Assembly (NCBI GenBank): GCA_037953745.1
Contig: JBAKBP010003136.1
Span: 1-64,000, forward strand
Direction: 5' to 3'
DNA: 64,000 bases
Origin: Lithodes maja
Lineage: Eukaryota > Arthropoda > Malacostraca > Decapoda > Lithodidae
Shown piece by piece: positions 45,752-55,498 of the stretch. The notes under the pieces were generated by a model. The model saw nothing but the letters and a program-made list of their open reading frames with translations. It did no database searches and was not told where the DNA came from. Position 1 is the stretch's first letter. Each line of letters starts with the position of its first letter. The translations under genes and the position numbers were made by a program.

Positions 45752-46330
45752 GGCTGTCCTCGGTCCTCGCTGTCTTCGGTCCTTATCGCTGGTGGTCCTC
45801 GGTTGCCTCTGTTTTTTGCTTGGCGTTGGATGATTTTTGTCACTGCTGCTTCTTCTCGGATGGCATTTTTTGATCCATGGCTGCGGACTGCTTCGTGTAG
45901 GAGACGACCCATGCGTGCTGAACCCACAGGGTTTAGATGAGTGCCATCCTTGCGGAACAGAGTAGGCTGGTTGTAGAAGTTGTCCCAGAGGTTGATGAAT
46001 TCAACTTCTTCCCTCAGACACAAATATTTTAGTCGGCTATTTGTGCTGAAGGCCTTGTCGTAGAATTTGTCAGGTGCGTCGATCTTGGGGAGAATGCCTG
46101 AGATGATGATATTCCTTGACTTGTTTTTGTAGTGCTGGATCATCTTGCGATATTTCTCCATCAACTCTTCGGATCTGGTGCGCATCACGTCATTTGAACC
46201 AAAATGGAAGGTCTAGGAATTCGTGGCAACAGAAATTCCTGGAGTTGTCACTTGACACACGTTGTTCTGTGTTGTAAGCGACCTGGGCCCTTTATATGTC
46301 GGTATCCCGCAGTTCTCCACCCTCCCTCTC
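45748..46330 (-). pseudogene. CR1-like ORF1, SGNH esterase domain
   Basis: The open part 45748-46188 reads MMRTRSEELMEKY, NIIISGILPKID and FRKDGTHLNPVG. In the same frame upstream of 46188 is HFGSNDV, preceded by a stop (TAG near 46215) and a further readable stretch to about 46330. GSND and DGTHLN match blocks III and V of SGNH hydrolases, the latter holding the Asp/His pair. The block I serine should lie upstream and is missing with the 5' end. The TGA of ORF1 (45750-45748) overlaps the ATG of ORF2 (45751-45749) as ATGA, suggesting coupled translation. The role of the esterase in retrotransposition is not settled. Confidence 0.78.
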
Positions 46331-46482
46331 CATCAATAATTTGTAATTAAATGCTTCATGTCGTACTTTCTTTAGCTGACACATAGTACAGTCATTGCAT
46401 ATTGATGCTCATTATATTTTAAAGTCACCCATAATAATAAATAACGTTTCAGAGCTTTGAGCCATGAGTTGAACTATCATGC
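46331..46482. other. no features recognised
   Basis: AT-rich DNA between the CR1-like copy and a SINE fragment. Confidence 0.4.
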
Positions 46483-46611
46483 TTCATGTATCTCACTCCC
46501 TAGACTGGAACAAGACCTCACAGGTTTCACCGTGTTGAGCGGTTGGATGTGCAGGCTCTCAGCCTATGCCCGAGAGGGAGTAGTTGGAATATACAAAAAA
46601 AAAAATAAAAC
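46483..46611 (+). mobile_element. SINE 3' fragment
   Basis: Matches the 3' half of the SINE at 46979-47445: CTGGAACAAGACCTCAC, then CTATGCCCGAGAGGGAGTAG, then an A-rich tail. The tRNA-like head is absent. Confidence 0.78.
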
Positions 46612-46778
46612 ACATGGAAGATATTTGTGTGCTTTTTTGTTATGATAGTTAATCATCCTTATAATTTGGCTTTTAGTCATTTCTTGCTACATATGGACAT
46701 TCCCACGAATACCTTACTATTTTTAAATAATTTCACCACAACACCAAACACCTCCAATGAAATTAATGTAGTCATCTA
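46612..46778. other. no features recognised
   Basis: AT-rich DNA leading into the foldback element. Confidence 0.4.
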
Positions 46779-47944
46779 CTATGGGTTTCAGAGGCCGTGT
46801 GGCATTGTTTTTCGGGAATAACTCATTAACAAACAGTTGGATCAGTATGATATGTTGACACACCTTTTTTCACACTGTCCCCTAATTTCTGTCAATATAA
46901 TGCATTACCAAAAGTGTAGAAATAAGCCACTTGTCCCTGTGTCATGAGGTTAAATTCGCACATTAATGACTAAGGGGAGGTGTGGCGGAGTGGTCTTGCT
47001 ACTGGACTGGTAATCCAATGGACCCGGGTTCGAATCCCAATATGTCAATGGGAAGATAATATTGGGATGGAATTTGTGCTGTACCTAGTATCAGTGCATT
47101 ACCACAGCACACCGAAATGCCAAAATAATACCCTCATTGTTCCCTGATTAAAATGGCATTGTATGAATATTCCAATATTCAAAAATATGCTACAGGGGGG
47201 CAATGCCTAGTGAGTTAATTGCTCAATAGGTGGCGTTCTGAGAGTGTGGGAGGTGAGACTGTGAAGCGCAGAGGCGAGGCGACTTCAGAGATGGGATTGC
47301 TTCGAGCTGTGGTGCTTCGCATGTCACACTCCCTGACTGGAACAAGACCTCACGGGCCTCACCGTGTTCCGCGGTAGAGTGTAAAGGCTATCAGCCTATG
47401 CCCGAGAGGGAGTAGTTCGAATATAGAAAAAAAAAAAAAAAAAACGGACTAGGTTACCGTGGCTTAACTGTGAGAACCCACCAAACCATTATTGCTCCTG
47501 CATCAAACAGGTAGTTATCAGCCACCACCCAACCCTATTATCGCCTTTAAATTTCAAGTTATCTGTAAATATCATGTATAAATATACAAACCGTATGTAT
47601 TTTTGTATATTTATACTTGATATTGACAGATTACTTGAATTTAAAGGCGATAATAGGGTTGGGTGGTGGCTGATAACTACCGTGTTTGATGGAGGAGCAA
47701 TAATAGTTTTTGGTTCTCACAGGTAAGCCATGATAGCCTTGTCCGTTTCTTAGTCATTAATGTGCGACTTTAACCTCATGACACAGGGACAAGTGGCTTA
47801 TTTCTACACTTTTGGTAATGTACTATATTGACCAAAAATAGGGGATGGTGTGAAAAAAGCTGTGTCAAAATATCATACTGATCCAACTGTTTGTTAATGA
47901 GTTATTCCCGAAAAACAATGCCACACGGCCTCTGAAACCCATAG
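46779..47944. mobile_element. foldback element with long inverted arms
   Basis: The ends CTATGGGTTTCAGAGGCC are inverted copies flanked by TA on both sides (46777-46778 and 47945-47946). The left arm is 46779-46978 plus 47446-47590 and the right arm about 47600-47944. The arms meet near AAACCGTATGTATTT. A SINE interrupts only the left arm. A TA duplication would fit a Tc1/mariner-type MITE. There is no coding capacity. Confidence 0.78.
46979..47445 (+). mobile_element. tRNA-derived SINE
   Basis: The head resembles a tRNA, with A-box-like TGGCGGAGTGG, an anticodon arm with loop CTGGTAA (GGT, threonine) and B-box GGTTCGAATCC. These are internal RNA polymerase III promoter elements. An unrelated body follows, then CTGACTGGAACAAGACCTCA and CCGAGAGGGAGTAG, and an A-tail of about 19. 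It is inserted in the left arm of the foldback; the right arm shows the unfilled target. Confidence 0.82.
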
Positions 47945-47950
47945 TAGTAC

Positions 47951-48107
47951 TGTACTGTATATAGTAAAAATATGCTGAATCGTCAGAAATCGTTATAAAC
48001 TATGTATAGCCTAGGTGTTGAGTATTGTTGATGTCGACAGTCGTATCTCTGGCACTACTTCGGAAGCGTCCACCAGAAGTCTCAGGTAAATTCTTACTTA
48101 CGTAGGT
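47951..48107. other. no features recognised
   Basis: Short unique-looking spacer between the foldback and the larger Harbinger-type element. Confidence 0.4.
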
Positions 48108-48959
48108 TTAAGCCATCTTCACACATACACGAGTCGATGCCCGAGTCCAAAAACGAGTGATGAAATGTCCATATTCGGCAATGACTCTGGCATACTCTTC
48201 GTGACTCTTCGTGACTCGTGCTACACTCGTGTGAGTACTGTTCGTATCGGGGTGTGTCCTGGATACTCGTGACGTGGCCTAGACATTTCAAACCTGCATG
48301 AAATTTTGTGTCCCCGTCATGTCACGAGTCCGAAGGACATACGTGTAGACACTTGTTGACTCCTCGTAACTTGTCTTGACTCTTGTTGAACTCTGCATAA
48401 CTCTTCGTGACTCGCTTGTGACCCAACTTCTTCAAAATATAATATTAAACCATATTTAACCATATGAAAACATCGAAATTGCAATACCCTTTAGAAAACA
48501 GATCGAAAACATCGTAACTTCGGTGACCCTTTAGAAAACAGACCTCTAGTGTTATTTGTGTACATTTCGTATTATAATTTTCCCTGTCATCTGCTTTCTC
48601 TCTCTCTATTACTTATATTTCTATCTACTGTATTCATTTCCATCTGTATCTAGCTATCTCCCTTATTTATCAGCTTTTATATTTGTTATTTGGTCTCTAT
48701 GGAATCTGTGAATAATTGCTGATTTAATGGGCTAAATAAACTAATTATACCACTAACACACAATGAGCAAAATTACACAAGTCGTTTAAAAAATATACAA
48801 ATTATGTTCCCAATTCTTCAGTGAGAAGTGAAAGCGATCATCGATACAACGTGGGCAAAAATAAGCTTGCTATGAAACAGAGACTTAGCTATCTGAAACG
48901 ATAAATTGTCAATAGCCTAGATCAGCTTGAAAAAAGATGGGGGGAAATTGATATTATAT

Positions 48960-49800
48960 TCTTTTGTCATAATAATTATTAATGTAATGGTAGGACATTA
49001 TTTGTTTTCATTTCCACGGCATTAGAAACTAAACAATTATTTAAATGACATCAAACAACATATAAGTTTGTCCATTAATCTATCTATCTATCTATCTATT
49101 GCCAGACGCCTTACTCCCCTTACGAGGGTGGCCACACACAGAATGCCCCCAAGCGGACCTATTCCCTGTGAGAGGGACAACCCGAGCCAGTTTAGTGAAG
49201 GACTTACAGGATTGACCACTCAATTCAGGATCCGTCCGACTCCGAGGCCCTCTGTGTATCTTGTTAGCACTATTTTTCTACAGTGGTGTTCGGCTAATCC
49301 ATCCACTAACCTGCCTTACCCTTAGGTAAGCAGTACGGATTTGTATCAGGTTTACTCCCCTAGACAGGTTGCCAACCAAGGCTGACGAGTCCCATCCACC
49401 CGGATTTGTATAAGGTTGTCGCCCCTAGATGAGTTGCCGACCAAGGCTAACGAGTCCCATTAATAAGGGAGATAATTAAATAATGGAGATGTAGATCGAA
49501 GGTCGTTAGGTCCAAGTGAGCGTAAAATGTGCGAATTATGAAATAAGCCTATACTGTACACTCTGAAAACATAAGGTGTCGGAATCATATGTTCAGCCTT
49601 ACATAAAAGATAGGGGGAATGTTTTTATTTTATTTTTTTTCATAATCATTATTAATGTAATGGTAGGACAGTATTTTTGTCCATTGTATAGCATTAGAAA
49701 CTAAATAATGATTAAAAAGACATGAAACAAGAAATAATTCTGTTCATTAATAAGGAAGATAATTACATACAGAAGATAAATACAGTAGATTGATAGAGGG
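48960..49800 (+). repeat. tandem duplication inside the Harbinger-type element
   Basis: A unit beginning CATAATxATTATTAATGTAATG occurs at about 48968-49078 (continuing at 49458 after an insertion) and again at 49640-49790. The second unit shows the state before the LINE tail insertion in the first. Confidence 0.7.
49080..49457 (-). mobile_element. non-LTR tail insertion with (CTAT)n end
   Basis: Flanked by CATTAAT on both sides (49073-49079 and 49458-49464). The (CTAT)n run at its left end indicates a minus-strand LINE/SINE tail. Near its right end a roughly 60-bp unit with CGGATTTGTAT and CGAGTCCCAT is duplicated (about 49336-49460). Coding sequence was not recognised. Confidence 0.65.
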
Positions 49801-50065
49801 GAAGAGCTCATTTGGTTTAAGCAAGCAATAATGTGTGCGACAATTTATGATTTTTTTAGCGTTATTTCTTTTCTTTATATATTTTTTCCTTACTATTTTC
49901 TATCTGTCTATTTTACTGTCCTAGTTTTCCTTCTTGGGACGGTAGGCTAGGAATCCTCCTCCCATTGTAAATTTCATCTACTAGACGAGACATAGAAAGG
50001 GGTGAGGGAACGCGAAAGTGGTACCAAACCATAAAAATTGGAACTTTGAATGTTGTTACTGTTCA

Positions 50066-50140
50066 GTCTGTCTCGAGTCGGCCACCCCCAGCTATGAGGT
50101 GTGCATGAGTATATACATACACACATACATACATACATGC
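50066..50140 (+). mobile_element. short RTE-related tail with (ATAC)n
   Basis: CAGTCTGTCTCGAGTCGGCC, ACCCCCAGCTATGAGG and an ATACATAC tail resemble, with divergence, the RTE 3' end seen at 33200 and 55520. It is probably a 5'-truncated insertion; duplications were not resolved. Confidence 0.5.
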
Positions 50141-50531
50141 CAGTACATTTTCCGATGACACCCCAGATGACGGCACTCTCTTCGTGACTCTCGTTACACT
50201 CCTGTTGACTCTTGTTACACTCTTGTTGACTCTTGTTGCACTCTTGTTGACTTGTGTTGACTCATACCGACTCTTTGTTTTCGTACCCTGAAATTTGACC
50301 GTTATTTTTCAAATTTCCTCAACTCGTGTTGGGTTCGTGTTACACTCTTGTTGACTCTCCGTGACTCGTACTGACTCTTAGATGAACACGTACCGACTCT
50401 TGTTGACTTTTATTGAATCGGGAACAGTGACCTACTCGGGCTGGTTCTTGCCAGAGTCACGAAGAGTGTCACCCATCGTTCACTCTTGCTGGACTCGGGC
50501 ACCGACTCTTGCATGTGTGAAGATGGCTTTA

Positions 50532-51143
50532 GGGCCATGCATGGAAGAGTTAACAGTTCTGTGGTGAGTGACCTGACCTACAATATTTGATTGTTTTAAA
50601 TTAGATAATAATATTGGTTGAGTTGAGCACATTACGGTCCATAGAAAGGCAGAGTAGAAGATAGATGTGTACACTTTATAATGGACAAATGTTTTATTAC
50701 TAAACAAAATTGTAAGTTAGTATAAATACTATTTTTTGGTATGTGAAGCTGGTGAACCTCGGAAATACTAGTGATTGAATCAAGGGGGAAGTATTGAAAT
50801 GGGCATGCTATTAAAGTTTCTACTTAATTCTCTTACTTATTACACTTTGTTTTTGTTTAATCTTGCATTATCCACACACCTAACGGCCAAACCAATCCGG
50901 CGGATGTATTGAGGGCTTGGTTTATCGTAACTGTGTGTGTGTGGGGCTGTTTGTCACCAGGCCAGGCCTTCCAACCTCACCGGATTTGAGGCCCATATTA
51001 GGCCCCATCCAGGCTTATCAACCTGCATGTGTGTGAGGTGAAGTGGCTGGGGCCTTCAAGCCGGCTCAGTAGTGTACAGCTTAACTACAAATTATGCTAT
51101 ATTTTACACACCAACTGAGAATATATTAAGTTCAATGCAGATA
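50532..51143. other. no gene; low-complexity and AT-rich DNA
   Basis: Contains a CCAAACCAATCCGGCGGATG region near 50890 of unknown nature; otherwise nothing recognised. Confidence 0.4.
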
Positions 51144-51533
51144 TTATTGAAGAGTAACAGTGGCATTTGTTTTAATTTTACTTGTAACCACTACCTTACT
51201 ATAATGCATTGATTGATTAAATAAAGACTGAAATTTCAATTGTTGTTTTGCCATACTAATTCTCCTGAAGGACATTACAGATGGTGTACATGTTTCTGGT
51301 ATTATTTTCCCTAGTGCCTGAGGAAATATTATCACGCTGAATTTCAATTCCTCATAGCTCCCTCCAGTTATCAGGAATCTTAACGTGGCTGCTAACCACT
51401 CACAGAGTGTAATTGATGGAATCATTAATGTTTCCTCTTTTTGGATTAATGAGGTTACCCTTCCAAGTAATTCGAAAAATGTAGCTTCACTCATTCTCAG
51501 GCAATTGTACCAGTCATCTGGCTTCCATGTCAA
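51144..51533 (-). pseudogene. Harbinger (HARBI1-like) transposase, N-terminal fragment
   Basis: The minus strand encodes 129 residues: WYNCLRMSEATFFELLGRVT, SLIQKEETLMIP, CEWLAATLRFLITGGSYEEL and IIPETC. This order is the conserved N-terminal helical region of PIF/Harbinger DDE nucleases, just before the catalytic domain. After about residue 85 the similarity stops, and no DDE residues follow on the minus strand, so this is a fragment or one exon of an old copy. It lies 0.6 kb from a Harbinger-type non-autonomous element but outside its terminal repeats. It may be the relic of an autonomous relative. Confidence 0.72.
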
Positions 51534-52740
51534 TTAATTTATATGCACAGTATGCAACATATTGTGTGTGTGTGTGTGGTTGAGTCAGGTTTTCCTTCAA
51601 ACCCTTCTCTGTTTACGCATATTCTTTATCATTAATTCGACACATGCTACATAACACATAGCCAATGTCTGCAGCTCTGTGTCTAGGACGATCACACTCA
51701 TATCTCAACGACAACTGGAGCAGGACTGACCCTTTTTACTCAGGCCACCTTAACAGAGGAAAGGTAATAACATAACCGGTTGATGTGGTTTTACAACATA
51801 TTTTGTTTCTAGCAGTTTATTGTATGATATTTCATCCCTAAAACAGACTTACTGCAGCTTAGTTGCCAATATCATTGAAAATGATCCAACAACAATGTAG
51901 TTTCTAAATATACAGTAGATTGGCTATCGAAAAGGTATGATAAACACTTGTGTGATATATCGCCTGTTGATGAGTTGCTGTTCTTGATAACGTCTACCCT
52001 GAACATTACAGTACTATTTTGATTTTGCATTGCTATTATACCCTCTGTATAAAACAAACAACCTTATCGGAATCACAAAGTGTGTCATAGATTGTTTTTT
52101 TTAATAATCACTTAGTATTTATAAGTTTAAATAGCACCGCAGACTATTACTAGAAATTTATCAAACTATGATTTCCTAAGAAGTATTTGTGTTCAGCAGC
52201 CTCTCTCTGGAGCTGATGCATACCCATCCATAAGTCAACAGAAAGAGGGAGAACTTTTTTGATAGCCAAAGTTTGACTATCTCAGCGCAGCTTATTTCGC
52301 TCCCACTTTCATAACTCATTTGCTAAAATGGTTAATGATATTTTCTTTCTACACGTTTAGAGGAAACTTGAGCATAAACTGAAAATAATATGTTGATGAT
52401 ATCCTAATTAAATTGGAAAATCAATTAGATATACAGTATCTTGTGTGCCATTATATATAATTATTAATTAACACGTATTGTTATTGTGTCCAAATACAGT
52501 AGAATTAGCAGTCACAAATTCTAATAAAGGAATGTAATAACCAAGCGTTCGAATAAACCTTATCTTATATCTATGGATCAAAAATACATTAATATTTTTC
52601 GGGGATAGCATCCACCAAACCCATTTTAGGTAATATTGTGTCACATTATAACATTTCCGTAAAAAAAAACCCCATAACAACATGTATTGGGAATGTGGCC
52701 ATTTTCGTTAAATGCCAAGTTATCCCGCAGATGTTTTATT
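51534..52740. other. no gene recognised
   Basis: AT-rich sequence with a short GT repeat near 51563. No supported frame, RNA gene or transposon end. Confidence 0.4.
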
Positions 52741-53173
52741 TTAACCCACTGAGCCCCAGCTAGTTATAAATAAATGTACCACCAGGGACCAGCAGGTTTT
52801 GAATTTTTTTTTTCTCCAGAAACAATAGCGAATGGGTTAGGAATGAAGGACCGCCCAAAGAAAACCGATCAAAAAGGTAAAAAAAGGGTCCTACGGAGCC
52901 CCCGAAAGTCGATTTTACAAGAGTAAAAAATTGAAGGCAAAAACACCCAAAAACCATGTTTTTGCGCGCTCACGTGCACGCGGTTGGACTTTGAGAGTTT
53001 TCAACCATCGGCATGTTTGCGTGGGATACTTACATAGTTCCCATACAAATTTGAGCCCTCAAGGTGCCATTGGACCGGAGTAATTAAACCCCGACGACAC
53101 TTGTGCGTCGTGGGGTTTAGCGTTACATACATTACCGACGACACGTTGTCGTCGCTGGTACTCAGAGGGTTAA
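52741..53173. mobile_element. piggyBac-type MITE
   Basis: TTAA at 52741-52744 and 53170-53173 flank ends CCCACTGAGCCCCAGC and (inverted) CCCTCTGAGTACCAGC. Two GC-rich hairpins lie near the right end, built on CCCCGACGACAC/GCGTCGTGGGG and CGACGACACGTTGTCGTCG. No transposase. It differs in sequence from the MITE at 14102. Confidence 0.78.
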
Positions 53174-53488
53174 GGTATCCCACCATGGATGTATCATCTA
53201 ACGTGTCCGTCCTTTCCTGGCATAGTTATATTTAAGTGATTAGGTGTTGTCTTTGAATATGTGACAAGTATAGAGTACATTTGTGTCGAATCTATAAAAA
53301 CTCAAGTCATAATCAGAATAAATTATATTTACACTTGAATGTCGAAAGACAGACAGTCGTGACCCAGATACAAGAAGTTGACCTCATTATATTGACAGAA
53401 CCCTCACCGTTCAAACAATTAAGGCTACCTGCCAAAACTTTCTCATAAATTGGTCTTTCAATATTCACAAACACGCACATACATACAC
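53174..53488. other. no features recognised
   Basis: AT-rich spacer before the probable LTR of element C. Confidence 0.35.
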
Positions 53489-54594
53489 TGTATATCTTAT
53501 ATATATTTACTCCTAGGTTTATTATGGAGCCCCATGTAAGAATTTAAATTCACCAGCGGGCCCTTCTCGCCTGGAGTAGCCTCCAACACAATGGCCTCAC
53601 CCACGAGACGCCTATCACTGGATCTTAGAAAGAAGCCAGCACTGAGCGAGCCCTTCTTACCCTCAGAAACACCAACACGGAAGTAGCAACCAAAGGAGAC
53701 ACTACCACAGCCGACCAGAAGCAGGTATAACAAATATTCAGAATTATCCTCCAATATTTGATCAGTTAGGTGGGTCCTATACAATCACCCACCTAGTGAG
53801 GCTCAATGCTCATGTAACAGCGCATTTTGAGCGACTGTACACTCTAGGGTAACTCATATAATCACTTGTATAACTCACACCCTTATAACAGTTATTCACT
53901 TACTTAAGTATACTACTGTACATTCTAATTGGGCATGATCTCCCCTATAGAAGATCACCCCCCCTATAAAGGCCTTGGTACAATTCTTGCAAGCTAAGCA
54001 GGGGTTCTCACGCTCCCTTTAGAGAATTGCAGCAACACCAAGATGATTGCTGGCAACTAATATCGTATGACTCCACACTGGTAAGAACCGGCACGCTCGA
54101 GCCCCCAGGCTTGGACCAGTAGCAGAACAGCCACCCATTAGGAAGGTTACCCCTTCAAGCGGCCGTGGTAATTAATACAGTGACATTACAGTGACAGTGC
54201 GATACTGTGCAATTAGTGTGTGTACCGTTTACCTATTTTCGCTATTCTTAATTCATCTATTCTTTACAGGAAGGAATTACAGATCACAGGAATTATAGCT
54301 CAATCTAATTGTTAGCCAGCTTACTGCTTTTAATTAGGTAGATACTTCCCTGCTGGGCAATACAGTATCTACACAGACCTTATAACTATTTACAAACCAC
54401 ATAGTTCTATAATTATTTTGTGTTAAATAAATACTGTATATATAGAAAAGCCACCAGTGTCTTTGCTTCAAATCAGTTACCTCTATGATTTACCTTTCAA
54501 CATGTTTTTACAGTGTTAACCTGGACTACAAGCATTACAAGGAAATTCAAGGTAAGAGGCAAAAAGGTATCAAAACAGTATAATCTCCGATACA
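53489..54594 (+). repeat. possible 5' LTR of a gag-bearing element (element C)
   Basis: The end GATACA at 54594 lies four bases before an exact primer site. TGTATATC at 53489 would form a short inverted pair with it. AATAAA occurs near 54426. No second LTR is in the window, so the left border is tentative. Confidence 0.4.
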
Positions 54595-54598
54595 TAAG

Positions 54599-54616
54599 TG
54601 GTGGCAGCGGTGGGAT
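54599..54616 (+). promoter_or_regulatory. primer binding site, tRNA-Leu type, exact 18 nt
   Basis: TGGTGGCAGCGGTGGGAT is the complement of a metazoan tRNA-Leu 3' end (…ATCCCACCGCTGCCA plus CCA). This fixes the position and strand of element C. The first ten bases recur at 30883 and 38436 as primer-site words, and inside the LTRs of the LARD-like element. Confidence 0.8.
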
Positions 54617-55486
54617 ACGTGTTCCTTAATTCAACACAGAAAAGACTTCCGAAGAGCAATCATATTAAAAGCAGTAAAGAAAAGCTGAAAACAGAGCAAC
54701 TTGATTTACCAAACATTAATGAGCTAAAAGGAAAGAAAAACATCGATGAATGATAAAGACATAGAAGTGGATTCAGAGTGAGGTGGTACTATATCACAGT
54801 GCCCAGCACATCAGCGCTGACCTCAGCATTCCCTTCACTGAGCCAATGAGTCACGGTGAGCCCGCGCGCCAGCAACTCAGCCAGAGACTCACACACGCAC
54901 GCACGCACACCACGCCCAGGCAAGGGTATGACGTGTCTGTGAACTGTGACGTCACAGGAATTGGTGACGACATCAGGAGAAGCAACCAACTCTAAGGGAT
55001 CACCACTTCAAACTTCATTCTACAACAGCTGACTAGAAGACTTCAAACATCACAGCATTAATTCAGCTTTGTATCGGTTAGTCAGAAATAACAATACAAA
55101 TTAAATATACTAGTAACTAGTACTAGTAAAAATCCTGTCAACATAAACATAGCAAATGCCAGTGCCTTCTTTAAATTTTCTTTAGCAAATATCTCTACTT
55201 ATTTACTCTACGAATTTTAAAGTGTGACTATACGTACATTTTAACTCCATTTCGAATTAGTAAATTCAAGCCTTGCTTTAAGAACTTTTATTCTCGCACT
55301 AAGAAACTTATATTTTACTTCCTTTTAATTCTAATTTCTCTCATTGAATTAAAATTTTAGGCCTACAGTAAATATTAGTTTACCAGCACAAATTTCTCAA
55401 GACATTTATTTTAGCAGAGGATCATTTTTTTTCTCTTGCCTGTGTTACCTTACTTTTATTTTCTTAGTAAGAGAGTATTCTTATAC
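54617..55486 (+). other. leader of element C
   Basis: No supported gene; a CACGCACGCACGCAC run near 54893. It continues after the RTE insertion at 57803-58024 up to the gag start. Confidence 0.5.
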
Positions 55487-55498
55487 AGTGCCTTACTA

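Larger units (their letters stand above)
42860..46330 (-). mobile_element. CR1-like LINE, 5'-truncated
   Basis: On the minus strand an esterase-type ORF1 end is followed by an ORF2 with endonuclease and reverse transcriptase, ending near 42874. An esterase (SGNH) ORF1 is a known trait of CR1-clade LINEs. The copy has several nonsense codons and two clear frameshifts, so it is inactive. Target duplications were not found. Confidence 0.82.
48111..50528. mobile_element. 2.4-kb Harbinger-type non-autonomous element
   Basis: Terminal inverted repeats begin AGCCATCTTCACACAT and extend about 40 bases. TTA flanks both ends (48108-48110 and 50529-50531). Both ends are rich in ACTCTTG/ACTCGTG words like the MITE at 41653, so the two belong to related families. 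The 48420-50150 interior is AT-rich and includes a tandem duplication and LINE tail insertions. No transposase is encoded. Confidence 0.78.

Noticed and set aside
46979..47040. tRNA-Thr gene
   Set aside because: The tRNA-like head continues into a SINE body with an A-tail, lacks a clean acceptor stem and sits within a mobile insertion.
49068..49325. 85-codon open frame
   Set aside because: It starts in a (CTAT)n microsatellite and runs antisense through a LINE/SINE tail insertion; no protein similarity seen.
54783..54995. 70-codon frame in the leader of element C
   Set aside because: Low-complexity CA-rich sequence, short, and with an equally long frame on the opposite strand; no evidence of coding.
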